Of a stretch of 7,272 nt of DNA, positions 1 to 6,992 are shown one piece after another. The stretch is from Sediminibacterium sp. GTDB lineage: Bacteria > Bacteroidota > Bacteroidia > Chitinophagales > Chitinophagaceae. The stretch spans positions 1 to 7,272 of the forward strand of contig JAQBNJ010000478.1 of the NCBI GenBank assembly GCA_028288645.1. Direction: 5' to 3'. Within the stretch, counting starts at the first letter, position 1, and each line of letters starts with the position of its first letter. The notes under the pieces are model-generated. The model saw only the letters and a program-made list of their open reading frames with translations. It had not been told where the DNA came from and did not search any database. Both the position numbers and the translations under genes were made by a program.

Positions 1-995
1 GCTATTCGATTGTTACAAAAACAGCGATCAGTACCAATAAGTTTGATAAAACTTTTTTTAATACTGGAACTCTTGCACTGGATCGCGTTAGTTCTTCATT
101 GCTGGATAGTTTTGATGTATTGATCGGGGATGAACTCGCTTTATTATCACTAAGTAAACCGGAACAGGAAAATATTTACAGCCAGGTTAACCGGAAAGGA
201 ATGGGGATGATCATTCGGTCCGACAGCATCAGGGCAACAAAAGAATGGTGGGCATCGCAATTTCAGTTGTATGCATTACCGAGTAAACAACCAACACAGA
301 TCTCTCTGCGCATGACCGAAGACGGATTAACCAAGGGTGTATTGCCCGTAGAGCAACCGCTGTTCATCCGCAGCCGAAACGGCATGCAGCCATTGATAAC
401 CGATTCTGCCAATAATATTGTAACAGGCATCGCCGCCGAAGGAGCAGGTAGAATCGTATTTACTACGCTTAACAATACATATAGTTGGTTGTTAGCCGGC
501 AATACCGCAAATTATTATTCGATATGGTCGGCCATTCTTCAAAAAACGGCCAGGCAGAAACAGGTTCCGGTAGCGGTTGAAACAACGCCGGCATTGCCTG
601 TTGTTCAACAACCGCTAAAGATCATATTAGGAATAAATGGAAATACATTTCCTGTTTTGGAAATTGATAATAAAAGAATAGCCCTTGCCCAGGACGAAAA
701 ACTTTCCAACCTGTGGACAGGCGTTTACTGGCCGTTGCGGGCGGGTTGGCAAACACCTGTTACCGTTCAGGGTATAAGTAATAATTGGTATGTGTATGAT
801 CAGGATGATTGGAAATATGTGGCGGCGCAACAAAAGATAACCGCAACCAGCCAATATTCGGAACGGCCGAAGGAAACCGCTATCAATGAATCAATTGGAG
901 GAAAGTCGTTACCTGTTCCTGTTCCCCTGGTTTATTTCTTCATACCGTTCATAATTTGTTGCGGATTTTTATGGATGGAGCGTAAGATTTTCTGA
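1..995 (+). CDS. C-terminal part of a membrane-anchored protein with a glutamine-amidotransferase-like region (partial, 5' end outside window)
   Basis: The reading frame is open from the left edge (first full codon at base 3) to TGA at 993-995, giving about 330 residues of a longer protein. A TTG at 99 could be read as a start, but the frame continues unbroken upstream, so I treat the gene as truncated by the window. Two stretches recall the class-I glutamine-amidotransferase-like fold of large BatA-type bacterial membrane proteins: DVLIGDELALLS (about 114-149) and a segment at about 441-539 with GAGRIVFTTLNN and WLLAGN. A second soluble part follows, ending in a low-complexity linker. The last 25 residues (918-992) are a hydrophobic helix closing with the basic tail WMERKIF, so the bulk should sit outside the cytoplasmic membrane. 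No enzyme active site was recognised. The gap to the TldD gene is 71 bases, so co-transcription is possible. The family assignment is tentative. Confidence 0.6.
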   Translation, partial: YSIVTKTAISTNKFDKTFFNTGTLALDRVSSSLLDSFDVLIGDELALLSLSKPEQENIYSQVNRKGMGMIIRSDSIRATKEWWASQFQLYALPSKQPTQISLRMTEDGLTKGVLPVEQPLFIRSRNGMQPLITDSANNIVTGIAAEGAGRIVFTTLNNTYSWLLAGNTANYYSIWSAILQKTARQKQVPVAVETTPALPVVQQPLKIILGINGNTFPVLEIDNKRIALAQDEKLSNLWTGVYWPLRAGWQTPVTVQGISNNWYVYDQDDWKYVAAQQKITATSQYSERPKETAINESIGGKSLPVPVPLVYFFIPFIICCGFLWMERKIF

Positions 996-1011
996 AAAAA
1001 ATATCGTAATA

Positions 1012-1038
1012 TGTAGACTGCTTCTACAAACCTTTTTT
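1012..1038 (+). terminator. Weak hairpin followed by a T-run
   Basis: TGTAGA (1012-1017) and TCTACA (1023-1028) form a 6-bp stem around a 5-base loop, and six T residues follow at 1033-1038. The stem is short and AT-rich and there are four bases before the T-run, so it would be at best a leaky terminator or attenuator between the membrane-protein gene and the TldD gene. Confidence 0.25.
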
Positions 1039-1054
1039 ATAACAAAATTTAACT

Positions 1055-1060
1055 GGAGGG
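1055..1060 (+). promoter_or_regulatory. Ribosome binding site that fixes a TTG start
   Basis: GGAGGG lies six bases before the TTG at 1067. It is a strong Shine-Dalgarno match in a window where most genes have none. It supports starting the TldD protein at the TTG rather than at the next ATG (1100), which would lack the basic N-terminus. Confidence 0.6.
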
Positions 1061-1066
1061 CTAACT

Positions 1067-2704
1067 TTGAAAAGGAAAGATTTTTTACAATTATCAGCTA
1101 TGGGCGCCGGCGCAATGATGTTGCCCGATTTCGCCCTTTTTGGGAAGTCCATCGACCCGTCGCAGTTTCTGAACGACGGCATGGATGTAAGCATTAAGAA
1201 ACAACTGGCAGATGTGGCATTAAACGCCGCACGTGCAAAAGGCGCTACCTATGCAGATGTCCGCATTGGCAGGTACCTGAACCAGTTTGTGGCTACCCGT
1301 GAAAACCGTGTACAGAATGTTGCCAATTCCGAATCATTTGGTGTAGGTATCCGTGTGCTGGCCAATGGTTGCTGGGGGTTTGCTGCTTCTAACCGCGTAA
1401 CAAAAGAAGACGTGGCTAAAACAGCCGAACGCGCAGTGGCAGTTGCCAAAGCCAATTCCAAGATCGGTTCCGATCCTGTACAGCTTGCTGCACAAAAAGG
1501 GTTTGGTGATGTAACATGGAAAACGCCAATCGAAAGAAATGCTTTTGAAGTTCCTGTGAAAGATAAAGTGGATCTCCTGCTTTCTGTGAACGCAGCGGCT
1601 ATGACAGCGGGCGCCAACTTCGTAAACTCTGTGATCCTCGCAGTGAACGAGCAAAAATTCTTCGCTTCTACAGATGGCTCTTATATCGACCAGGATATCC
1701 ATCGCCTGTTTCCAAACTTTACTGTTTCAAGGGTGGACCGTGCATCCGGCAAATTTGAATCAAGAAAATCCTTGAGTTCGCCTGTTGGTATGGGTTATGA
1801 ATATCTTACTTCAACACCCGGCAGCAAAGTACCGGGTATAATTACAAGGTATAAGGACCGTTACGATATGCTGGAAGATGTGAAATCTGCAGCAGCAGAA
1901 GTAGCACAGAAATTAACAGCTAAGTCGGTTGAGCCGGGTAAATATGATCTGATACTCGATCCATCGCATTTATGGTTAACAATACATGAATCTGTTGCGC
2001 ACCCTACAGAACTGGATCGCGTATTAGGCTACGAAGCCAACTATGCCGGTACCAGTTTCTTAACACTTGAAAAGCTGAAAACCAAAAATTTCAAATTCGG
2101 AAGCAACCTCGTAAATGTTGTTGCCGATAAATTGCAACCTGGCTCATTGGGTGCGATCGGTTATGATGATGAAGGTGTGCCTGCAAAAAAATGGGATCTC
2201 ATTAAAGATGGGGTATTGGTTAATTTCCAGGCCATCCGCGACCAGGCGCATATTTTGGGATTGAAAGAATCACAAGGTTGCTGCTATGCACAAAGCTGGA
2301 ACGATGTACAGTTTCAACGGATGCCGAATGTTTCTTTGCAACCGGGTAAAACAAAACTGAGCGTTGATGACATGATCAAAAATGTGGAGAAAGGAATTTA
2401 TATCATTGGTGATGGTTCGTTCTCTATTGATCAGCAGCGTTACAATTTCCAGTTTGGCGGCCAGACATTTTACGAAATTAAAAATGGTAAGATCATTGGT
2501 ATGCTGAAAGATGTTTCTTACCAGGCAAATACGCAGGAATTCTGGAACTCATGTACGGCTATCGCTGATCAAAGCGACTATCGCTTAGGTGGTGCATTCA
2601 ATGATGGTAAGGGACAACCCGGACAGTCAAATGCAGTATCGCATGGTAGCAGTACTACCCGTTTCGATGGAGTAAACGTTATTAATACAGCAAGAAAAAT
2701 CTAA
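1067..2704 (+). CDS. tldD: TldD-family metalloprotease subunit with a twin-arginine-like N-terminus
   Basis: Zinc-protease subunit of the TldD/TldE (PmbA) family, 545 residues from a TTG start supported by GGAGGG. In characterised members TldD carries the metal site and TldE is the partner; together they cleave unstructured peptides. The family motif HExxxH is intact as HESVAH at residues 307-312, just after a conserved strand (YDLILDPS). The C-terminal domain has a GGQTFYEIKNGKIIGMLKD segment (464-482) and ends with GKGQPGQSNAVSHG (514-527). Two oddities stand out. The N-terminus, MKRKDFLQLSAMGAGAMM, resembles a Tat signal with Arg-Lys in place of Arg-Arg. Also, the position before GKGQ, where family members usually have a zinc-ligand Cys, is Asp513; the nearest Cys is residue 496. 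The protein is longer than classical cytosolic TldD, partly because of the N-terminal extension. The TldE gene follows after 7 bases, so the two are surely co-transcribed. Confidence 0.92.
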   Translation: MKRKDFLQLSAMGAGAMMLPDFALFGKSIDPSQFLNDGMDVSIKKQLADVALNAARAKGATYADVRIGRYLNQFVATRENRVQNVANSESFGVGIRVLANGCWGFAASNRVTKEDVAKTAERAVAVAKANSKIGSDPVQLAAQKGFGDVTWKTPIERNAFEVPVKDKVDLLLSVNAAAMTAGANFVNSVILAVNEQKFFASTDGSYIDQDIHRLFPNFTVSRVDRASGKFESRKSLSSPVGMGYEYLTSTPGSKVPGIITRYKDRYDMLEDVKSAAAEVAQKLTAKSVEPGKYDLILDPSHLWLTIHESVAHPTELDRVLGYEANYAGTSFLTLEKLKTKNFKFGSNLVNVVADKLQPGSLGAIGYDDEGVPAKKWDLIKDGVLVNFQAIRDQAHILGLKESQGCCYAQSWNDVQFQRMPNVSLQPGKTKLSVDDMIKNVEKGIYIIGDGSFSIDQQRYNFQFGGQTFYEIKNGKIIGMLKDVSYQANTQEFWNSCTAIADQSDYRLGGAFNDGKGQPGQSNAVSHGSSTTRFDGVNVINTARKI

Positions 2705-2711
2705 TTAAATC

Positions 2712-4043
2712 ATGGCAATATTATCTAAAGAAGAAGCGCAGGCGTTATTAAAAAAAGTGATCGCGTTCTCAAAAGCAGATGAATGCGAAGTAAGCTTAAA
2801 CGGTTCGGAGGGCGGTAACATACGTTATGCGCGCAACGCCGTTTCAACCGCCGGCGATATCAGTACAATGAGCCTTGCCGTTAGTAGTACTTACGGTAAA
2901 AAAACAGGAAGTGCAAGCATCAATGAATTTGATGATAAATCATTGGAGAAAGTTGTGCGCCGCGCAGAAGAACTGGCGCAGCTCGCTCCTGAAAATCCTG
3001 AATCCATGCCGCTGATGGGGCCGGCGAATTTTAAAGATGCCATCACGTATGTACCGGCTACCGCAGCTATGACGCCTGAAAGCAGGGCCGAAGCCGTTGG
3101 TAAAAGTATCAAAGTAGCGAAAGACGCAAAATTGGAAGCAGCAGGTTTTATTGAAAATACAACCGCCTTTTCTTCCTTTATGAATTCGAAAGGATTGTTT
3201 GGGTATAATAAAAGCACCGATGTTATTTTCTCTATCACAACACGCAACCAGGAGGGAACAGGCTCAGGTTATGCAGCACGTGGCTTTAACGATGTAACAA
3301 AACTCGATACACTGTCTGCAACAAAAGTTGCCGCAGGCAAAGCCAATGGTTCTGCAGCAGCAAAAGCGATCGAGCCGGGAAAATATACAGTGATATTAGA
3401 GCCGGTTGCAGCAACCTACATGCTTGAGAACATGTTCCGTTTCGATGCGCGTAGTGCAGATGAAGGAAGAAGTTTCTTAAGCAAACCCGGTGGCGGTAAC
3501 CGTTTGGGAGAACAATTGATGGATGAAAAAGTAAATATCTATTCAGACCCGTTCCATCCCGATCTGCCTTCTTCTACATTCAACCGTGATGGTTTGCCGG
3601 TAGAAAGAGTGAACTGGATAGAAAAAGGTGTGGTTAAAAACCTGAACTATTCAAGATTCTGGGCAGAGAAAAAAGGGATGAAACCCGGCCCGTTTGCAAG
3701 TAATATCATCATGGATGGCGGAACCGCTTCTATTGAGGACCTGATCAAAAGTACAGAAAGAGGAATACTTGTTTCGCGTTTGTGGTATATCAGGTTGGTT
3801 GATCCACAATCGTTGTTATTGACAGGCTTAACACGTGACGGAACTTTTTATATCGAGAATGGCCAGATCAAATACCCGGTGAAAAACTTTCGCTTTAATG
3901 AAAGTCCTGTGATCATGCTTAACAACGTGGAAGCATTGGGTAAACAGGAAAGAAGCATCAGCGTGGAATCATACCGCAGTTATTTAATACCGGCGATGAA
4001 GATCAGGGACTTTACGTTCACTTCTTTATCGGATGCTGTTTAA
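2712..4043 (+). CDS. pmbA: TldE/PmbA-family protease partner subunit
   Basis: A 443-residue member of the PmbA/TldE family, the partner subunit of TldD. The fold aligns with the upstream protein: an N-terminal domain with an IRYARNAVSTAGD strand (37-49), a middle helix-rich part, then PGKYTVILEP (222-231), which corresponds to PGKYDLILDP in TldD. Where TldD has HESVAH this protein reads ATYMLENMF (234-242), so it has no metal-binding motif, as expected for TldE. The C-terminal signature is strong: LVSRLWYIR followed by DPQSLLLTGLTRDGTF (364-379) and PVKNFRFNESP (389-399). It begins with ATG seven bases after the TldD stop, with no clear ribosome-binding site, which suggests translational coupling. 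There is no signal peptide or membrane segment, in contrast to its TldD partner. A stem-loop terminator follows 22 bases after the stop. Confidence 0.92.
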   Translation: MAILSKEEAQALLKKVIAFSKADECEVSLNGSEGGNIRYARNAVSTAGDISTMSLAVSSTYGKKTGSASINEFDDKSLEKVVRRAEELAQLAPENPESMPLMGPANFKDAITYVPATAAMTPESRAEAVGKSIKVAKDAKLEAAGFIENTTAFSSFMNSKGLFGYNKSTDVIFSITTRNQEGTGSGYAARGFNDVTKLDTLSATKVAAGKANGSAAAKAIEPGKYTVILEPVAATYMLENMFRFDARSADEGRSFLSKPGGGNRLGEQLMDEKVNIYSDPFHPDLPSSTFNRDGLPVERVNWIEKGVVKNLNYSRFWAEKKGMKPGPFASNIIMDGGTASIEDLIKSTERGILVSRLWYIRLVDPQSLLLTGLTRDGTFYIENGQIKYPVKNFRFNESPVIMLNNVEALGKQERSISVESYRSYLIPAMKIRDFTFTSLSDAV

Positions 4044-4065
4044 TTAATTCCGAATCATATTTATG

Positions 4066-4097
4066 AAAACGACCAATCAGCAATGATTGGTCGTTTT
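4066..4097. terminator. Perfect 14-bp stem-loop, likely bidirectional terminator
   Basis: AAAACGACCAATCA (4066-4079) and TGATTGGTCGTTTT (4084-4097) are exact reverse complements around a GCAA loop. The right arm ends in TTTT for rightward transcription from the TldE gene, and the left arm supplies the T-run for leftward transcription from the GH109 gene. It lies between two convergent genes, as such terminators usually do. Confidence 0.85.
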
Positions 4098-4108
4098 GTT
4101 TGTACATA

Positions 4109-4137
4109 GGCCGTTTGAATTGGCCGTTGATGTGTCC
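4109..4137. repeat. Partial copy of the adjacent palindromic repeat
   Basis: GCCGTTGATGTGTCC at 4123-4137 is identical to 4216-4230 inside the neighbouring palindromic element, 93 bases downstream. Just upstream, GGCCGTTTGA (4109-4118) is a near-repeat of GGCCGTTGA (4122-4130). This looks like the remnant of a second, decayed repeat unit. Confidence 0.55.
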
Positions 4138-4155
4138 ATACTTCAGCAGCGAATA

Positions 4156-4284
4156 ATACCAATTAGACTTTAAAATGCTCGGGTGTGATTGTGAGGACAC
4201 AATCACGGCGGTCACGCCGTTGATGTGTCCTCACAATCAACAGTGCATTGTAAGACTGATGCATCTTTAAAGTCTAATTGGCAT
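4156..4284. repeat. Nested palindromic element (MITE- or REP-like)
   Basis: An outer inverted repeat, CCAATTAGACTTTAAA at 4159-4174 and its exact complement at 4266-4281, extends by ATGC/GCAT (4175-4178 with 4261-4264) past a one-base bulge. Inside it lies a second long hairpin. TGATTGTGAGGACACA (4186-4201) pairs exactly with 4224-4239, and the stem continues through TCA and CGGCG (4206-4210 with CGCCG at 4215-4219) to a GTCA loop. The left inner arm is itself palindromic: GTGATTGTG (4185-4193), AGGA, CACAATCAC (4198-4206). The right inner arm shows the same symmetry less one base. No open reading frame of substance fits. The terminal-repeat layout resembles a small non-autonomous transposable element; the internal palindromes resemble REP sequences. 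I cannot tell which from one copy. Confidence 0.7.
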
Positions 4285-4292
4285 AACATATT

Positions 4293-5648
4293 TCAATAGT
4301 CATCCGTCATTGAGAATGTTGGCTTCCGATACATCCATTGACCGCTTGTAAAATCAGGAACTTCTACTGTTTGATTTCCTAACTCGATCGATTTTTCGCT
4401 CAATGGTGTAATAGAACTCCACGCAGCTGCATCATACACATCCATCGGTGTATTTGTTTTTCTTTTGATGGATTCGATGAAACCGTGTATTACAAAAAAA
4501 TCCATTCCGCCATGACCGGCGCCTTCTGTTTCTTTGCTCCATCTAACCCATAACGGGTGATCGTATTTGTCCAGCCATTCTTTTGCTTCATCCCATTGAT
4601 GGGCCTTGGCTGATTTGTCCTGCACATAAATGCTCTTGTTGACATCCATCCACAAACCTTCTGTTCCCTGTACACGGAACCCCAATGAATAGGGACGCGG
4701 AAGGTTGGTATCGTGCTGCAATAAAATGGTTTCACCATTTGCGCAATTGATGGAAGTGGTGACCACATCGCCCAGTTTAAAATTCACTTTTGCATTCGGA
4801 TGATTTTCTCCACCCTGTTTCACAATGTGATTATGCAAACCTCTTGCTTTGGTTGAGAACGAACAGAGCGAAAGAAAACGATTGCCATGATTGATATTAG
4901 CATATTGCGCGATCGGGCCAATACCATGCGTTGGATAAAGATCCCCATTGCGATGAACCGAATGTTCTGTTCTCCAATGCGCTTCTGAAAAACCTTTCTC
5001 CCCAAATTCAACACCATGCCCGTAAGCATTAACGCCATCGTTGAATTTTACTTCACGCAGATCGTGTTGGTAGCCCCCCTGTAGATGGATCATCTCTCCG
5101 AAAATTCCTTGTCTCACCATATTCAATACCGCCATAACATCACGACGATAACAAACATTCTCCAGCATCATTACATGTGCCTTATTCTTTTCTGCGGCTT
5201 TTACAACATCCCAATGATCTTCCAATGTGATCCCGATCATTACTTCACTGTATACATATTTGATGCCTGATTCGATAGTACCAATGATCATGTCTTTATG
5301 CCATTCCCACGGTGTTGCGATCACAATGCCGTCAAGTTTTGTTTTCTCAAGCATTGTTTTCCATGCATAGTTATCGCCCGTAAATATTTCGGGCATTTTT
5401 TTACCACTTTTAGTAACGATCCCTTTTGCTGATGTAAGCATGCGATCGCTTACATCACAAATACCAACTACTTCAACATCATTTCTTCGTAGCAGAAGTT
5501 CAAGATGATTCTGGCCACGAAGGCCAACACCTATCATTCCCATTCTTACCTTAGCATCAGCAGGTCTTGCCAGCAGATTAGAGAAAGGTGTTACCGCCAT
5601 ACCCGCAGCAGCAATGCCGGCATTCTTTAAGAAAATTCTTCTTTTCAT
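4293..5648 (-). CDS. GH109 alpha-N-acetylgalactosaminidase, Tat-exported Gfo/Idh/MocA-fold enzyme
   Basis: Glycoside hydrolase of family GH109, which uses a tightly bound NAD in a redox-assisted mechanism to release terminal alpha-linked N-acetylgalactosamine. I start it at the ATG at 5648 (451 residues). A TTG 27 bases earlier is possible, but the ATG puts MKRRIFLKNAG, a textbook twin-arginine signal, at the very N-terminus. Export of a folded, cofactor-loaded protein fits Tat. After the signal comes the Rossmann strand MGMIGVGLRG (residues 36-45), then WEWH (114-117) and EV (135-136). These are followed by the highly conserved LENVCYRRDVMAVLNMVRQG (162-181), GGYQHDLREVKF, WRTEHS (225-230), YPTHG (238-242) and HDTNLPRPY (312-320). 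These match GH109 enzymes almost word for word, and the length is typical. The EKP lysine of ordinary Gfo/Idh dehydrogenases is absent, as in GH109. It lies 83 bases downstream of the FGE gene on the same strand. Confidence 0.9.
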   Translation of the reverse strand: MKRRIFLKNAGIAAAGMAVTPFSNLLARPADAKVRMGMIGVGLRGQNHLELLLRRNDVEVVGICDVSDRMLTSAKGIVTKSGKKMPEIFTGDNYAWKTMLEKTKLDGIVIATPWEWHKDMIIGTIESGIKYVYSEVMIGITLEDHWDVVKAAEKNKAHVMMLENVCYRRDVMAVLNMVRQGIFGEMIHLQGGYQHDLREVKFNDGVNAYGHGVEFGEKGFSEAHWRTEHSVHRNGDLYPTHGIGPIAQYANINHGNRFLSLCSFSTKARGLHNHIVKQGGENHPNAKVNFKLGDVVTTSINCANGETILLQHDTNLPRPYSLGFRVQGTEGLWMDVNKSIYVQDKSAKAHQWDEAKEWLDKYDHPLWVRWSKETEGAGHGGMDFFVIHGFIESIKRKTNTPMDVYDAAAWSSITPLSEKSIELGNQTVEVPDFTSGQWMYRKPTFSMTDDY

Positions 5649-5731
5649 GTTTTGGTTTTTGGTCTTAAATGGCAATCGGTTTCGAAAATAGCGATTTTAC
5701 ATTGAGAGGGAGTGTGCTTTATAATTAAATG

Positions 5732-6868
5732 TTATTTTGTTTTCTGTTGTGTGTTTTTCACACAACGAAAACCGGTATGTTCCAATCCTGTGTCAGGTGT
5801 ACTTTTCATCCTGCGAGAAACACGATATCCACTACAGTAACTATCGTTGCATAAAAAACTACCGCCACGTAAACTCCGTTTAGCCATCAAAGGTTCTGCG
5901 GGGTCAAAACTTTTTTTTGCCCCTTGTGGATCTGTAGCGGTTCCATTAATCGTTTTGTAATAATCATAATTGTACCAATCACTGCACCATTCCCAGACAT
6001 TGCCCGCCATATCATACAAACCATAACCATTGGCAGCATAACTACGCACCGGCGCAAGCTTTACAAAACCGTCTTTTGTTTCATTGTAATAAGGAAACTT
6101 TCCTTCCCATGTATTCGCTTTTGGTTTACCTGCATTCACATGTTCATTTCCCCAGGGATAGATATTATTTACCAATCCACCTCTTGCAGCAAATTCCCAT
6201 TGCGCTTCTGTGGGTAATTGTTTTCCTGCCCATTTGCAGTAAGCCATGGCATCGAACCAACTCACCTGTACCACCGGGTAGTTCTCACGCCCTTTGATAG
6301 AACTGCCCGGACCCCCAGGCTGTTTCCAGTTGGCGCCGGGCACCCAGGCCCACCATTGATTGTAATCATTCAGGTCAACCGGTTGATTGGTTTGTTTGAA
6401 CACCAGGGAAGCTGCAACCAATTCATCATCGGAAGGTTTAGTGGTTCCGGGCGGTAAAGTCTTTTTCATCTCTTCCCAATCCGGTTTTTTTTCCGCAGTA
6501 GTAATGTACCCGGTTGCGTTTACAAATTTCTCAAACTCAGCATTCGTCACTTCTGTTTTATCGATCCAGAATGCATTTAGTTTCACTTCATGCTTTGGGT
6601 ATTCATCTTTATCCGCCTGTTGGTTATCGGCGCCCATGCTGAAACTTCCACCTGCTATATAAACCATTCCTTTGTTTGACGTATCACCTGATATTGTAAT
6701 GGCCGATGCATTGCTATCCATATTTGAAAAACGTGACGGTGTCTGCATACACGAGCGCACCGAATCCGCATATTTTGCAGTGGCAACAGCATCCTGTTTC
6801 TGTTTACAGGCGTAAAATGTGAAACTCAGTATGGCTAAAAAAATGCAGCTGGGTTTATTGACTACCAT
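5732..6868 (-). CDS. Formylglycine-generating enzyme (sulfatase-modifying factor) lipoprotein
   Basis: FGE/SUMF1-family protein, 378 residues from the ATG at 6868; a TTG at 6892 would add eight residues before the signal and is less likely. FGE converts the active-site Cys of sulfatases to formylglycine with oxygen and copper. The N-terminus is a lipoprotein signal: hydrophobic CIFLAILSFTFYA and then Cys21, so the enzyme should be anchored outside the cytoplasm. The family domain runs from KGMVYIAGGSFSMG (about residue 66) to the end. It includes WVPGANWKQPGGPGSS, VVQVSWFDAMAYCKWAGK, LPTEAQWEFAARGG (219-232), GYGLYDMAGNVWEW and RGGSFLCNDSYCSGYR. Both copper-binding catalytic cysteines are kept, Cys340 and Cys345 (codons 5849-5851 and 5834-5836), with the five-residue spacing seen in human FGE. 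That argues for a true FGE rather than a structural GldK-like or EgtB-like relative. It is the first gene of a leftward pair with GH109 and diverges from GH35. No sulfatase is in the window. Confidence 0.85.
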   Translation of the reverse strand: MVVNKPSCIFLAILSFTFYACKQKQDAVATAKYADSVRSCMQTPSRFSNMDSNASAITISGDTSNKGMVYIAGGSFSMGADNQQADKDEYPKHEVKLNAFWIDKTEVTNAEFEKFVNATGYITTAEKKPDWEEMKKTLPPGTTKPSDDELVAASLVFKQTNQPVDLNDYNQWWAWVPGANWKQPGGPGSSIKGRENYPVVQVSWFDAMAYCKWAGKQLPTEAQWEFAARGGLVNNIYPWGNEHVNAGKPKANTWEGKFPYYNETKDGFVKLAPVRSYAANGYGLYDMAGNVWEWCSDWYNYDYYKTINGTATDPQGAKKSFDPAEPLMAKRSLRGGSFLCNDSYCSGYRVSRRMKSTPDTGLEHTGFRCVKNTQQKTK

Positions 6869-6892
6869 CGACCTATTATTGTTGAAAAACAA

Positions 6893-6992
6893 GTTACCTG
6901 AAAAATTCCGTAAATGAAACCCATTATACGCAACACATTAGATTGCTTATCTTGTAAATTATTTCCGGCATAAAACATTCCAAAAAAAGCAC
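6893..6992. promoter_or_regulatory. Divergent intergenic region between the FGE and GH35 genes
   Basis: The AT-rich gap must hold the promoters for both outward genes. On the minus strand TTTG (6984-6981) is followed after 19 bases by TAATTTAC (6961-6954), a partial match to the Bacteroidota promoter pattern TTTG / TAnnTTTG with two mismatches in the second box. No convincing match was found on the plus strand, and no operator palindrome is obvious. Confidence 0.25.

Noticed and set aside
99..995. Complete gene starting at TTG 99
   Set aside because: The frame is open to the left edge without a stop and there is no ribosome-binding site before the TTG, so a truncated longer gene is the better reading.
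1067..4043. TldD/TldE as part of a modified-peptide (microcin-like) maturation cluster
   Set aside because: No small precursor gene, cyclodehydratase, radical SAM enzyme or dedicated exporter is visible nearby; the pair is more likely a general peptidase.
4018..4215. Minus-strand frame of 65 codons overlapping the end of the TldE gene and the intergenic repeats
   Set aside because: It runs through the terminator stem and palindromes, has no recognisable protein character or ribosome-binding site, and overlaps a well-supported gene.
4109..4284. CRISPR array or integron attC site
   Set aside because: Repeats are inverted and nested rather than regularly spaced with unique spacers, and there is no cas gene, integrase or cassette ORF in the window.
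4293..5648. Ordinary Gfo/Idh/MocA sugar dehydrogenase
   Set aside because: The EKP lysine motif is missing and the GH109-specific blocks (LENVCYRRDVMAVLNMVRQG, YPTHG) are present throughout.
5732..6868. GldK/GldJ gliding lipoprotein or EgtB-like sulfoxide synthase, which share the FGE fold
   Set aside because: The CNDSYC pair with FGE spacing and the FGE-like ANW and GGPGSS region are retained, which the structural Gld proteins and EgtB do not share.
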